From: Eutreptiella sp. 'Long Island Sound 2002'
Taxonomy: Eukaryota > Euglenozoa > Euglenophyceae > Eutreptiales > Eutreptiaceae
Direction of reading: 5' to 3'
Assembly: GCA_964036045.1 (NCBI GenBank)
Contig: OZ038379.1
Span: 80,207,429-80,271,428, forward strand
Length of the DNA stretch: 64,000 bases
Shown in pieces: positions 1-11,352 of this stretch (position 1 is its first letter; the number at the start of each line of letters is the position of its first letter). The notes beneath the pieces are model-generated. The model ran no database searches and was not told where the DNA came from. It worked only from the letters and a program-made list of their open reading frames with translations. Both the position numbers and the translations under genes were made by a program.

Positions 1-383
1 CCCAAGCGCGACTGCCCGGGTGCAGGGATGGCTGACCGGCGGAGGGCAAATGCCCCCACCCTCCCCCGTGCCCTGGCAGGGACTTCGTGACCTCCCTCCG
101 CAGCGTGAGCGGTCCCCTGCAGAAGAACCCCCATCCTTATTGGAACCTGCCTGGGGGCTTCTCGAAGCACCTGCAGGGCGCTCTCTCCCCGCCGTGGAGC
201 ATCGGACGCAACTCGATGACCGCGTGGGAGGCCCACATTGTGGGCACGGGGTGGGCACGTGAGTGGAGCCCGTGGTGCGGCACCACGCGTGCGCCAGGGA
301 CTCCCACACCGCAGTACGCCGCCGTCCTGCTGGGGGCTGCACACCCGGCCGCGGCCGACAATGATTTGCGCGGCGGGCCCTGA
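1..383 (+). pseudogene. LINE RT ORF, C-terminal tail remnant
   Basis: Translation in two frames matches the segment that follows the zinc-binding tail of the RT on the minus strand near 22.83-22.45 kb: shared motifs include PPW.IGR.SMTAWEA.IVG and WAREW...C..TR. The part before position 87 is in a different frame from 87-383, so there is at least one indel. At 361-420 the frame read from 238 runs without a stop into the next block (P1), suggesting that P1 was once translated as an extension of the RT polyprotein. The catalytic RT domain is not in this copy. Function of the tail is unknown. Confidence 0.6.
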
Positions 384-1395
384 CCGCCCTTCAGACACGG
401 CGGCCACAGAATGGCTGCAGGCGGCCCTAGAGCCCCACGCGGGGTGGGCTGGGGATGTGTCCTCGCTCATTCGGGTGCCCCTCCCCCCCCGCCTCGTGCT
501 TCACGCCGCCAACATACTCAAAGCCACGGAGATACACACATGGGGGTGCGACGCGGCCACCGTCCGGTGGCTCCCCCCCAGGATGGAGGCAGTGGCTCAC
601 TGGGGCGCGTTTCAAAGACGAGGGGCCTACGTACGACGACGCCCTGTCCCAGCCGAGTGATCTGCCGGGGCAGCTGCTCCTCATGCTCTCCACCGACCTT
701 TCCACCGCGCTGCACCGGGGGCTGGACGGCTGCGACAGGCTGATGGTGGGTCCAGAGTCAGTCGCGCATGGCACACTGCTGGGCCTCCTCCACCGGGACA
801 CCGCGGACGGGTGCTGGTGGGACGCATTTGTCCCCCACCTCACTGGGCGCCACATGTATATGACGACACCCCCCCACGGACACCCCCGCCCGGCGTGGCA
901 TGACCTCATCGCGGCCTTCCACGACAAAGGGATGCTTCCTGACGACACGTGGCAAGCGGTCTGGCAGAAAACGCTCGGTATGGACTACCAACGCCGTGTC
1001 CGCGCCCGCCCGCTGGAAGTGTGGGAACCCCTTCGGGAAAAAGTGGGACGCCCTCTGGCTCCGCAATCTCGACCCCTGGTCACCAGCCTCCCACCTCCCA
1101 CAAACCTGCCACCTCTGCGGAGAGTGCGACACGGTGTCCTCCATAACGCCAACAGGCGCCAACAGGTGCGCGCAGTGCTCCCAAGTGGCCGTGTGCCCCT
1201 GGCCCGAGACACCCGCGGGCCCCCGCAGGCGCACAGGAGAGGAGGCATTACGCTGACACATCGAGGACGCGCACACCTCCTCGCACGGTCAAGCGGGCCC
1301 GGCGGGTGCCGCCCTTCTGTGGATCCACGTGCACCTGAGGGACCCCACGTCCGTTGCGCACCTGTCGCACGTCTTCCCGCCCTGACCCCCACCTG
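364..1395 (+). pseudogene. P1: post-RT protein block with CxxC-type metal site (copy C)
   Basis: About 340 codons spread over three frames (read from 238, 455 and 900) match P1 of copy A at 22.45-21.43 kb: RLVLH.AN, EIHTWG, LLLML.T.L, PAW.DLIAAFHD.G.LPDDTW, then a Cys-rich stretch at 1107-1178 with CHLCGEC and NRCAQC, ending LSHVFPP. The CxxC...CxxC arrangement looks like a small zinc-binding module. Two frameshifts break it. In outline P1 resembles the first part of the 5' ORF1 protein of copies A and B (the PAW/PAH...AF segment), so I treat it as an ORF1-like module placed after the RT; no enzymatic motif is visible. Confidence 0.55.
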
Positions 1396-1424
1396 ACGCG
1401 GCGCCTTGCAGAGGCCACAGCGCC

Positions 1425-1877
1425 ATGCCTGGCCGAAGGTGGAACGGCCCGGAGCATGCCAGGGCCGGCCGCCGGGCGCAGGAGGCGACCATCCAGGGCT
1501 TGGTGGCGGGCGCGGTGACGGAGGCGCACGCGGCGCAGGCTGCTGCCCTGCACGACCCCGTGGGCAGCACGAGGACCTTCCGCAAGGCTGCCCTGCCGGC
1601 CGTTTGCGCCCTGAACGGGGCGAGAGCCCCTGCGCTGCTCCCGGCGATGCACCGGGTCGTGAACGCCGTCTGGCCGGGGCTCATAGGCCCCGAAGCAGCC
1701 CTCTACTGGTACTGGATGGAGGGGCACACACCCTGTCGATGGGGGACACGCTGCGGCTGACGGGCGAAGATTCGGCCACCTCCCTCCACAGCAGCGCCCT
1801 GGCCGTGCTGCACGTCCTGAGGACACGCCACCCCATGGGCGCAGCCCCGTACCTGAACCAGGCGCGGGCCACGTACC
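1425..1877 (+). pseudogene. P2: ORF1-like protein, truncated by deletion (unit 1)
   Basis: The ATG at 1425 is conserved in three copies (1425, 3804 and 21,418 on minus), about 40-50 nt after the P1 stop, so it probably marks a separate ORF start. Its first 110 codons give MPGRR.NGPEH, then an Ala-rich helical stretch and LPAMHR.VNAV.PGLI.PEA. A frame change near 1740 is followed by GDTLRLTG. The deletion at 1877/1878 cuts the gene just before its PGGV motif and fuses it to the middle of P3, so this copy cannot encode the normal product. Confidence 0.6.
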
Positions 1878-3290
1878 ACCTGCCGCGCCGCGGCCCCGAG
1901 TACGCCGCCGGCGCGGAGGACGGACCCCACCCGGGCCCCGAGCACCTCGCCAAGAGCCGCCACAGCCGCTGCGGAAGGCAGGGAGGGCGCCAAGTACCGC
2001 GCCCACACGAAGCCCAGCCATACCCACACCAGCGCCCCCAAGCCGTACTCGCCCAAGGACGCCTTCCCCAAGGGGAGACCGCGGCTCGTCAGTCCCCTGG
2101 CGCCCCAGCGTGCCCCGCCAAGCATCACGCTGCCGCAGCTGCAGCGGCAGCGAGACGCCAGGCGCGTGGTCCAGGACAGGGGAGACGGCAAACGTGCGGG
2201 GCAGGATGCCGGCCGCGGGAACGCTGAGCGAGGGCAGAAGGCGGCAGAAAGAGCGCCAGGGGAGGGATGCAGGGGACGGACCAGAGCGCACGCAGCAATG
2301 AGAGAGGGCAAGGACACGGGCAGGGCACCAGGGCCAGCAGCAGCGGGGAGGGTAAGGCACATGGAGCGGGCTAGAGCGCTGGCAGCCGACAGAGGGACAC
2401 AGGGCACAGCGCAGGACACGGGCAAGGGCACGGGAGGGACGCATGCACGAGCAGCAGCGCCGGGGGACGGATGCAAGGACACAGGCAGGGCAGCAAGGCC
2501 AGCAGCAGCGGGGGAGAACAGGCACAGGGGGCGGGCGGAGGTGGGGGCAGCGGACGGAGGGGCGCGGGGCAGGACAAGGGACGCGGGCAGGGGCACAGCA
2601 AGGACGCAGGCGCCAGCGGAAAAGGCAGGGGCGCAGGTGACAGAGGTAGGGACAAGCGACACGGACCAGAGGGCAGGGGGCAGGGAGCGCGCCCGAACCA
2701 GGGGCAGAGGGCAGGGAGGGGGCTCAGGGGCAAGAAGGGGAAGGGTGACGTGGGCCCCCGGGGGTAGGCAGGACGGGGCACGGGGGTGGCAGGGGAAGGG
2801 GCGGAAGGCGGGGGGAAGGCGCAGGACAAGGGAAGGGGGGCGGGGCGCCCCCGCAGCCGGACGTTCAGGCGGCGTGGTGCATCCCCCCCGTATCCAACAG
2901 ATGCAGGCGCACGAAGCCCACCACCACCACCAGGCCATCTACGACATCGACCTAGTCATGGGGGACCCAATCCCCCCGGCCCCCCTACCAGCCAGCCCCC
3001 GAACCACAGGCCCCGGCCCCGCGGCACGAGAGCCGCGGGCGGAACCGGCGCGAATGGCCCTTGCCCTGGCGGCGCGGGGTTCTGGCGCGGCACCGGCGCA
3101 ACAGGCGCAGGAGCCGCGTTCGGAGCCGGCACGGGGAGCAGAGGGGGCCCTGGGCGATTGGACCCGGGACTGGTACGCGATCCCCGACCCCTGGGGGGCG
3201 AGGCCCTCCCCCTGTTGATGGGGGTGTATGGGTGGCTGAGCTGGGCCACCTCACGGACAACCAGGGGGCTAAGAAACTGGCCCTTTGATG
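1878..3290 (+). pseudogene. P3 remnant without start (unit 1)
   Basis: This is the duplicate of 5372-6790 and lacks the P3 start codon and N-terminal RS segment because of the deletion. It encodes Gly/Ala/Arg/Gln-rich low complexity sequence with an internal repeat of about 163 nt (2311 versus 2474), then a short His run (HEAHHHHQAIYDID near 2910-2950) and the start of the Trp-rich C-terminal domain (VYGWLSWA at about 3222-3245), where the unit ends. Frames shift at least twice. Confidence 0.55.
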
Positions 3291-3304
3291 CCGTGATCCT
3301 CTGC

Positions 3305-3775
3305 AAAGGGATCCTTCCTGACGACACGTGGCAAGCGGTCTGAGAGAAAACGCTCGGTATGGACTACCAACGCCGTGTCCGCGCCCGCCCGCTGGAAGTC
3401 CGGGAACCCCTTCGGGAAAAGGTGGGACGCCCTCTGGCTCCGCAGTCTCGACCCCTGGTAACCAGCCTCCCACCTCTCACAAACCTGCCACCTCTGCGGA
3501 GAGTGCGACACGGTGTCCTCCATCACGCCAACAGGCGCCAACAGGTGCGCGCAGTGCTCCCAAGTGGCCGTGTGCCCCTGGCCCGAGACACCCGCGGCCC
3601 CCCGCAGGCGCACAGGAGAGGAGGCATTGCGCTGACGCATCGAGGACGCGCACACCTCCTCGCACGGTCAAGCGGGCCCGGCGGGTGCCGCCCTTCTGTG
3701 GATCCACGTGCACCTGAGGGACCCCACGTCTGTTGCGCACCTGTCGCACGTCTTCCCGCCCTGACCCCCACCTGA
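3305..3775 (+). pseudogene. P1 C-terminal fragment (unit 2)
   Basis: This repeats 926-1395: the LPDDTW segment, the CxxC-type cysteine pairs (about 3486-3557) and the LSHVFPP end are all recognisable. The P1 N-terminal half is absent because the duplication starts inside the gene. An in-frame TGA occurs at about 3340 where unit 1 has TGG. Confidence 0.6.
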
Positions 3776-3803
3776 CGCGGCGCCTTGCAGAGGCCACAGC
3801 GCC

Positions 3804-5012
3804 ATGCCTGGCCGAAGGTGGAACGGCCCGGAGCATGCCAGGGCCGGCCGCCGGGCGCAGGAGGCGACCATCCAGGGCTTGGTGGCGGGCGCGGTGACGG
3901 AGGCGCACGCGGCGCAGGCTGCTGCCCTGCACGACCCCGTGGGCAGCACGAGGACCTTCCGCAAGGCTGCCCTGCCGGCCGTTTGCGCCCTGAACGGGGC
4001 GAGAGCCCCTGCGCTGCTCCCGGCGATGCACCGGGTCGTGAACGCCGTCTGGCCGGGGCTCATAGGCCCCGAAGCAGCCCTCTACTGGTACTGGATGGAG
4101 GGGCACACACCCTGTCGATGGGGGACACGCTGCGGCTGACGGGCGAAGATTCGGCCACCTCCCTCCACAGCAGCGCCCTGGCCGTGCTGCACGTCCTGAG
4201 GACACGCCACCCCATGGGCGCAGCCCCGTACCTGAACCAGGCGCGGGCCACGTACCCGGGGGGAGTGTCCGAACTAGACGCGGCGCTCCACCTCCTACAT
4301 CCGCCCGACAAGACCTGAAAGTTAGCGAAATCACCATATTAGTGGAAGGCGCGGGCGAGACGCCCACCTGTCCCTGTCCAACCAACCCAGTATACGACGG
4401 CACCGAGCCAACCCCCCTGTACGCCGTCGTGTGCGAAGCGTTCCCCAGAGAGCCCACCTGGTGTTCCGCCCTCCCGCCGGCCGCTCACGCACCCCGCGGC
4501 TGGGCGCATCCACGCCTACCCCCCCCTCCCTATCTGAGACCAGGGGTGCCCACCACAGAGGACAGGTCCTCTGGCAAGAGCCCTGGGCATCCCCCTGCTC
4601 CTCCTCATGTTCACGACCCGCGGGGACACAGAGCGTGTCCTGGGGGTCACCCCCACCCAACTCTACAGGACAGCGCCCGTGCCCCGCCCCCCCCCTACCA
4701 GCGCCCGAGGCGCGGGACGGGGTGCACGCCTTCCTGCGAACACAGGAGATCACTGCCCTTGCGAAGGTCTGCCTTGCGCGACTCCGCCTGGCACCACCTG
4801 ACGACCCCCGAGGGCCCAGGGCCCTGAGCCCCAGCCCGGACAGGGAGCTGTGGCGAAGCGGGGGGGCCGGGTGGCTCACCGCTTCCCGCCCCAGTGCCGG
4901 TGGATGGCCGCCCACCCCTGACCACCCGGAGCCGTCACCACCACCAGCCCCCCCCCCTCCCCCCCAAGACAGCACTGCCGGCACCGCCCACGGCACGCCA
5001 CAGAAACACTAG
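3804..5012 (+). pseudogene. P2: ORF1-like protein (unit 2)
   Basis: This is the fullest plus-strand copy of P2. It starts at the conserved ATG (MPGRRWNGPEH), passes through LPAMHRVVNAVWPGL, GDTLRLTG, PYLNQARATYPGGVSELDAA (about 4230-4290), an acidic E.TI.VEGAGE segment and NPVYD, and ends GTAHGTPQKH with a TAG at 5010-5012; copy A ends the same way. At least three frame changes separate these blocks. The PGGV block resembles EAAYPGGVVEQWLILHKL in the 5' ORF1 of copies A and B, which is the main reason to call P2 ORF1-like. No catalytic motif is seen. Confidence 0.55.
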
Positions 5013-5039
5013 GAGGGACTTGTACGCTTGCAGCCACGC

Positions 5040-7073
5040 ATGCCTATCAGGATAACAGTGATGCCAGACTCCGACAGCTCTCCCCAGCGGGATGACCGCA
5101 ACTACCGCCGGTCCCGCTCCCGTTCCCCCATCTCCACGGGTTACGCGGGGGAAAGTTGCGCGGAGCGCGAGGAGCGGCGGCTGGCGGAGGCCGCGGTACC
5201 GGCCAGGCCGCCTCCCGAGCAGCCTCGGGCATCCCCCAACGACCCCGAGCTGCCGTCCCAGGAGTCTGTGCCGGCCAGGGAGACCGCCCCCCCCGCTCAG
5301 GACGCGGCCCCTGCCGCCCCGGCCCCGGCAGAGGCCCCGGATGCACCAGGAGCTGCGACTGCGTCCCCGGCCTGCCGCGCCGCGGCCCCGAGTACGCCGC
5401 CGGCGCGGAGGACGGACCCCACCCGGGCCCCGAGCACCTCGCCAAGAGCCGCCACAGCCGCTGCGGAAGGCAGGGAGGGCGCCAAGTACCGCGCCCACAC
5501 GAAGCCCAGCCATACCCACACCAGCGCCCCCAAGCCGTACTCGCCCAAGGACGCCTTCCCCAAGGAGAGACTGCGGCCTGTCAGTCCCCCGGCGCCCCAG
5601 CGTGCCCCGCCTGGCATCACGCTGCCGCAGCTGCAGCGGCAGCGAGACGCCAGGCGCGTGGTCCAGGACAGGGGAGACGGCGAACGGGCGGGGCAGGATG
5701 CCGGCCGCGGGAACGCTGAGCGAGGGCAGAAGGCGGCAGAAAGAGCATCAGGGGAGGGATGCAGGGGACGGGCCAGAGCGCACGCAGCAATGAGAGAGGG
5801 CAAGGACACGGGCAGGGCACCAGGGCCAGCAGCAGCGGGGAGGGAAAGCCTCATGGAGCGGGCTAGAGCGCTGGCAGCCGACAGAGGGACACAGGGCACA
5901 GCGCAGGACACGGGCAAGGGCACGGAAGGGACGCATGCACGAGCAGCAGCGCCGGAGGACAGATGCAAGGACACAGGCAGGGCAACAAGGCCAGCAGCAG
6001 CGGGGGAGAACAGGCACAGGGGGCGGGCGGAGGTGGGGGCAGCGGACGGAGGGGCGCGGGGCAGGACAAGGAACGCGGGCAGGGGCACAGGAAGGACGCA
6101 GGCGCCAGCGGAAAAGGCAGGGGCGCAGGTGACAGAGGTAGGGACAAGCGACACGGACCAGAGGGCAGGGGGGAGGGAGCGCGCCCGAACCAGGGGCAGA
6201 GGGCAGGGAGGGGGCTCAGGGGCAAGAAAGGGGAAGGGTGACGTGGGCCCCTGGGGGTAGGCAGGACGGGGCACGGGGGTGGCAGGGGAAGGGGCCGAAG
6301 GCAGGGGGAAGGCGCAGGACAAGGGAAGGGGGGCGGGGCGCCCCCGCAGCCGGACGTTCAGGCGGCGTGGTGCATCCCCCCCGGTATCCACAGATGCTGG
6401 CGCACGAAGCCCACCACCACCACCAGGCCATCTACGACATCGACCTAGACATGGGGGACCCAATCCTTCCGGCCCCCCTACCAGCCAGCCCCCGAACCGC
6501 AGGCCCCGGCCCCGCGGCACGTTAGCCGCAGGCGGAACCGGCGCGGATGGCCCTTGCCCTGGCGGCGCGGGGGTCCGGCGCGGCACCGGCGCAACAGGCG
6601 CAGGAGCCGCGTCCGGAGCCGGCACGGGGAGCAGAGGGGGCCCTGGGCGATTGGACCCGGGACTGGTACGCGATCCCCGACCCCTGGGGGGCGAGGCCCT
6701 CCCCCTGTTGATGGGGGTGTATGGGTGGCTGAGCTGGGCCACCTCACGGACAACCAGGGGGCTAAGAAACTGGCCCTTTGATGCCGTGATCCTCTGCAGA
6801 GACGCGTAGAACGGGGGGGTACCCCCGGGGGGACGGGTGGCCCCAGAGGACCACAAAAGTGTCCTCCAGGACGTGGTCCGGGCGGGGTGGCCCGACCGGG
6901 AGCCGACATGGCCGCCTTTTCTGGAGGGGAGAGCGGTGCTCCGTGTCACCGACGCGGAGGCCCAAAACTCGCCAGCACGGGCCCTGCGCACCGCCCCCAC
7001 CCACCTGCGCTACCGTCCAAGGAATCAGCCGCCGCCGCAGCCCCAGCCCCGACGCAAGCGGAGGCACAGGTGA
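5040..7073 (+). pseudogene. P3: RS/His-rich protein with Trp-rich C-terminal domain (copy C)
   Basis: The ATG at 5040 starts MPIRITVMPDSDSSPQRDDR, matching copy A. An arginine-serine segment (RRSRSRSPIS) follows, then Pro/Ala-rich and Gly/Arg/Ala/Gln-rich low complexity, a His run with an acidic tail (HHHHQAIYDIDLDMGD, about 6412-6455), and a compact C-terminal domain with VYGWLSWA, VLQDVVRAGWP and a basic end (RRKRRHR, stop at 7071). The reading frame changes near 6240 and again before 6690, and a TAG lies at 6807. RS and basic tracts suggest RNA binding or nuclear localisation, by inference only. No known family is recognised. Confidence 0.55.
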
Positions 7074-9378
7074 CGGCGGCAATGGCCCGACACCCAGCAA
7101 GCAGACCCCAGGCCCCAGGCAACGAACACGGGGGCTGGCAGAAGAGGAACGGCCCGGGGCACCCCCCGACAGGCCCAAGCCCCCCGGCCCTGAGCGCCCC
7201 CCCCACCCCCCTGCCGCCTGCACAGCGGGAGGACAAGCGTCTCCCCTGGTCGAGGGGACGGCGGAGGCCACGGGCGTGCGCCAGCGGCGCGGGGCACGCG
7301 GAAACGCGCAACAAGGGAGTCCCACTGACCCGCAGACCACTGACCGCTAACCGCTGACCCGGACCGCCGCCCCTTGCGCCAGCCCCCCCCCCCACCCAAC
7401 GGGGCACCATCAGCCGTAGGGGGGGCCCGGCCGAGACCTTCAAGCCCATTCCCCCCGCAGCCGCCTGCGAAAGGCACGGGGGGACGGGAGGACGACAACG
7501 GGGAGCCCCGGTGAGACGCCCCCCCTCTCCCCCCTCACCAACTCCAAGCCCGCGAAAGGGCGGAGGCCGGCCAAGGGGACGTCAGCTCTGTGCCCCCTCC
7601 GCCATCCAGGGGAGCCCCCCCTCCCCTGCCCACCTGAAACCCCCGCGGCACCCGGGGAGGAGCGCCACTACGCCGATACGCCGCGCGCCCCCAATCCGCC
7701 ACCCGCCGACTCCAACAGTGACCTCCAGAGGCCTGTAGTCCTGCGCCGGCGCGCATGGGCACCCCGCGGACCGCATCCAGGCGACAGCACGCAGACACGA
7801 ACTGGAGCAGCATGGAGACCACACCCTGCTGAGGGACGCCGATGAAGCCCGCTTTGGTGTCCAACCAGGGGAGGCAGAGGGACGGACCGAGGCAGAGCGA
7901 CCTCCGGCCCCCCGCCCCTCGGGACCCACCAACCACGCCCCAGAGAGAAGGCGGCACACAGACCGCCTGCCCCCCCCTCCCGGCCGCCAGCACGGCACAT
8001 GGGCGGGCGTGACGACAGGAACTGACCCACCCGCAGCCAACCCCCTAAGGCCACGCCCGGCGCCCAGGGATGTCACACAGCCCTGGCAGGGCTGGATGCA
8101 GGGGGGAACGCACGGCACTACACAGCCGGCCGCGGGGGGGGGTCTCGGCAGGGACCTTCAAGCCACCCTCCCCCAGCCGCCGGGGAAATGAGGCAGGGGG
8201 CCAAAGGGGGGCAACGGGGAGCCGTCGCGCGCGCCGAGCCCCTCTCTCTGCCCTCTCCCCTCCCCAGCCCACGGGATCCTGAAGGCCGGCCAAGGGGACG
8301 TCGGCCCTGTACACACCCGCCAGGCCGGGGGAGCCCCCCCCCCACAAGAGGGCCGCGAGACCCGGGGAGGAGCGCCACTAGGCCCATACGCCACGCGCCC
8401 TCAAACCGCCACCCCCCCACTCCCACAGTGACCACAACGGGCCAGCAGTCCCGCGCCGGTGCGCAAAGGCACCCCGCGGACCGCATCCGGGCGGCAAGAC
8501 GCGGACATGAACCAGAACACTATCGAGGCCACGACCTTCATGAACTTAACGACACCGACGAAGCCGGCTTTGGTGCCCGCCCAAGGGAGGCAGAGGGGCG
8601 GACCAAGGCAGAGCGACCCCCCGTCCCCCGCCCCCCCGGGGCCCCCCAACCACGCCCCCGAGGCGAGGAGGGCACAAAGAACCCCCCCCCCCCCCGACCT
8701 GACCCCCCCGGCGCCGGACCGCCGCGGACGCACAGGCCCGCCCCCAAGGGGGCACACGACTCAGATCCAGGTTCAGGGGAAAGGGACCGTGCCACCCCCC
8801 CCCCCCCCCCCCGAGCTAAATAGACGGCGCAGGGGACTGGGGCAGGAAACGCGGAGAAGCACGAACCGCGTGGAACGGCCCTACCAGCGCCCTGCACCGG
8901 AACCATGAGGGGTGCTCGCGCCACAGCGACCCGGGGAAGAGGGAACGACGCGGACGCCGCGGGAGCGCGAGCGCACACACACGCAACGAGAACACAGAGC
9001 GAACCTGAGGGGCAACCGGACAGGACCCGCGGAACGCACAGACCGCATGCAGTGTCATACCGGCGGGCCAGGATAAGGGACACCCGGATGGCAAAGCCAG
9101 CCACACGCAGCGCGGCGAACGAGGGGAAAGGGAGGGGGGCACAGGAGAGATGCAGGAACCCCCCAACCCCCAAGACCTGCCGCGAGCGCCGCACACACAC
9201 GACCAGGGCACTACAGCCCCAAGTCAGTAGTGACGCACAGTGCGGCCCACCAGCCCCACGGCTAGGCAGCCCCCGCGCCAGCCAAGGGGGTCCCATTGGC
9301 AAAAAGCCAGTAGCACGGGCCTGGCGGCCCCGGCACCCCGACCACGCATTAGGGGGCCGGCGTAGTGGGTAAGCGCCT
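7074..9378 (+). other. GC-rich 3' region with ~715-bp degenerate repeats
   Basis: No ORF is conserved with copy A here. Two degenerate tandem units with a period of about 710-719 bp are visible (GGCCGGCCAAGGGGACGTC at 7565 and 8284; ACCCCGCGGACCGCATCC at 7761 and 8471). Long C tracts occur at 8682-8695 (14 C) and 8795-8812 (18 C). Sequence after 7345 matches the reverse complement of copy A from 18,070. I interpret it as the 3' untranslated part of the element. Confidence 0.6.
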
Positions 9379-9392
9379 GCAACTACGGTTGC
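9379..9392 (+). promoter_or_regulatory. Conserved C(UACG)G hairpin near LINE 3' end (copy C)
   Basis: GCAAC-TACG-GTTGC forms a 5-bp stem closed by C-G over a UACG loop, the UNCG class of very stable RNA tetraloops. Copy A has GCAGC-TACG-GCTGC at the equivalent place: the A-U pair is replaced by G-C, a compensatory change, while the loop is unchanged. It lies 200 nt before the terminal repeat in both copies. It may be the 3' structure recognised by the element's RT (inference). Confidence 0.6.
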
Positions 9393-9591
9393 TAAGTGAC
9401 ACACTAACCGGGGAGTGGCGAAAAGGGGAAACCAGGGAGGAACGGCCTCCGAGCCCTGTGAACCCGGGGGCCTCTGCCACCAGGCAAGAGGTGTGTCATG
9501 AAGGGCCCCCCACTAGGTTCTGGTGTGGAGGATATCACCTGGCCCAACCAGGTGGCCCCCCGTGGCGGAACAGCGCCTAGTACCCGCAAAA

Positions 9592-9612
9592 TCAAACCTC
9601 AAACCTCAAACC
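9592..9612 (+). repeat. (TCAAACC)3 tail marking the LINE 3' end (copy C)
   Basis: Three exact TCAAACC units follow AAAA. Copy A ends with the same heptamer (three units, one degenerate) in opposite orientation. Short tandem repeats are a common kind of 3' end for non-LTR elements, so this fixes the end of copy C. Confidence 0.75.
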
Positions 9613-11331
9613 TCGTCTTGAGGTAGATACCCGGCTAGCGGTTGGAGCGAGGGATCGGGGCAGGGGTGCCCACAAGTGGGTTCAACAGGCCGGAGTCCCA
9701 GGCAAGGGTCATCCATGCTGTGTGGTACTTGATATAAGACGTAGGGTCCCGCTACCCTGCAGAGGTTTTCGGGATTCAAGCTGTTGAGCCACCTGCCCAC
9801 CCTGATAGTGACGGAGCCCTTGTCGATTCCACGTGGATTGGTCGCGGTCTATGTCACGGTGTAAGGCCCATCTGATAGTGCCCCACGTTCTGCGGCCGGT
9901 GGTGTCGTCGGGGTACGGGCATCCTGTGTGGATGAGGGGCATCCTCGCATTTGCGAAGGCGGAGTTTACGATTTTTGGGGGTGGGGCGCCACCCGAAGCA
10001 GTGCTTCCCCAGGTTTTGCCCCGCCATGTCGGGGTATGCGTCTCCGAATGAGGAGTGGGTGCCAGGCTCCGTCCGGATGCCAGGTGAGGCCCAGGCAGAT
10101 TGTCGTTTTTCGGCCAGGTGTACACCGTGTATGCCGTGCCCTCGGCAATGGGTTGCAGTCTGTATGTGGACCTCTGCGTCGCACCATAGGTGAGGATTGC
10201 GTTTTAGGTAGGGGTGGTGTATTAGAGGTGTTTCTGGGCTATGCTGTTTGCGCGCTGTACTTGTGTGCCCTTCTGGTTCTCGTTGTGGTACGCAGGAATG
10301 AAGTGTACCATCCACGGGCTGTGAGCCTGAAGATTGCCTTCTTTGTTCGCAGCGGAAGTGTATTTGGCGCCCCGTTTGTTGTGCCTTGTTCGTGATGTTG
10401 TGGGCCCGTTGCTCCACTAAGGTGTTGGGTGTCGAGGCCAGTGGGGGCCCTTTGCTGTGTGCCATGGCTTGGGCTGCTCTGACGAGCGCTGTGACGGTGG
10501 TGGTAGGGTGAGTTGGGCCACTTTGGGTACCATGCAGGCTTCCGTCGCAAGTTCCAGTATGCCGTGAACGCAGCCGGTTGGTGGGCGTTGTGGATGTGGG
10601 GAAATAAATAAGTACGTAAGGGGGGCCGCGTCCGCGGCCTCATCTGACATCCCCAGTTTGTTTTACATGGTGGCCGCTTTTGGCGGGAAGGAAAGCTCTT
10701 CACCATCAGTTCCCCTGGCATATCACCTCACGGCCGAGAACTTGTACGAGGTTTCCTTGAAGCTTGACCAGTTGTAGGTTCCCTCCAGCCGATGCCCCCA
10801 CGGGTGCGCCTTCCGGTCCCCCGTCGAGGAATCCTCTGGCCTCCCCCCCCCAGGCTCAGCCTTTACGGCGCCTGCGGGCGGGTTTCCTGTGGATGGTCGT
10901 CGTAGACCGCGAAGCATTGCTCTGAACCACATTCCATCACTCCCCATCCCTCGCGGGCTGGAGTACCCACTCGGCTCCTGGAAGCACTTGGTTGTCGTCC
11001 ATCCGCGGCTGGAGGCCAGGGGGCGACCGTTTCCACGTTCCCCCAGGACCCGCTTACGCGCGAACCTACGTGTACTCCGGCCATTGACCTGGGGGCCTCA
11101 GGGTCAACCCTCACCCCTGTGGACACCTCACAGCCGTCCCGGAGTTCAGGGCATTTTCCTGATTTCCCGTTGTCAGGCTCCCCATGGTTGGCCCATGGAT
11201 CACCACTCCATGGCGACTGGTTCCCGATCCCACACGGCTTTTGCTTGGCGCTTTCTGTCTCCCACCTTGCCGTGCTCAGATTGGTTTGCAACCCCGCGCT
11301 GTCCCGTTCCCCTTTGCCACTTCCCGTCACC
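9613..11331. other. Spacer between the two LINE tails; no recognised gene
   Basis: This 1.7-kb stretch of moderate GC separates the two 3' tails. Open frames exist (for example 9854-10465 on minus, 203 codons) but show no family resemblance or repeat partner in the window. The two ends are not inverted copies of each other. It may be the original target DNA. Confidence 0.4.
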
Positions 11332-11352
11332 GGTCTGAGGTTTGAGGTTTGA
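11332..11352 (-). repeat. (TCAAACC)n tail marking the LINE 3' end (copy A)
   Basis: On the minus strand AAAA is followed by TCAAACC, TCAAACC and a degenerate TCAGACC. It mirrors 9592-9612 and marks the 3' end of copy A. Confidence 0.7.

Larger units (their letters stand above)
926..3304 (+). repeat. Tandem duplication unit 1 (with internal deletion)
   Basis: Sequence 926-1877 is nearly identical to 3305-4255, and 1878-3304 is nearly identical to about 5372-6798. Unit 1 is therefore a copy of unit 2 that lost about 1,115 bp at 1877/1878. The duplication junction at 3300-3310 shares CAAAGGGAT with the unit start. Very high identity implies a recent event. Confidence 0.85.
3305..6798 (+). repeat. 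Tandem duplication unit 2 (full length)
   Basis: The 3,494-bp unit begins in the C-terminal half of P1 and ends in the Trp-rich domain of P3, after which the element continues normally. It contains the complete P2-P3 interval (4256-5371) missing from unit 1. Confidence 0.85.
1..9612 (+). mobile_element. Giant LINE-type element, copy C (3' half)
   Basis: The segment begins inside the C-terminal tail of a LINE reverse transcriptase and runs through P1, P2 and P3 protein remnants, a GC-rich 3' region, a hairpin and a (TCAAACC)3 tail. The same order is found on the minus strand between about 22.9 and 11.33 kb, which defines the family and the 3' end. The 5' half lies outside the window. An internal tandem duplication (926-3304 and 3305-6798) makes it longer than the corresponding part of copy A. 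Coding parts carry frameshifts, so the copy is inactive. Orientation and 3' boundary are well supported by comparison with copy A. Confidence 0.75.

Noticed and set aside
1248-7000. Long minus-strand ORFs of 411-567 codons (1248-2525, 1703-2938, 5297-7000)
   Set aside because: They lie antisense to P2/P3, are Pro/Ser/Leu/Cys-rich by composition and are not conserved on the antisense of copy A. They reflect high GC and lack of stops in repeats.
9358-9400. Possible tRNA gene (GTAGTGGGTAAGCGC then a GCAAC/GTTGC stem)
   Set aside because: The stem has a 4-nt UACG loop, no T arm with B box follows and the structure is conserved as a LINE 3' hairpin.
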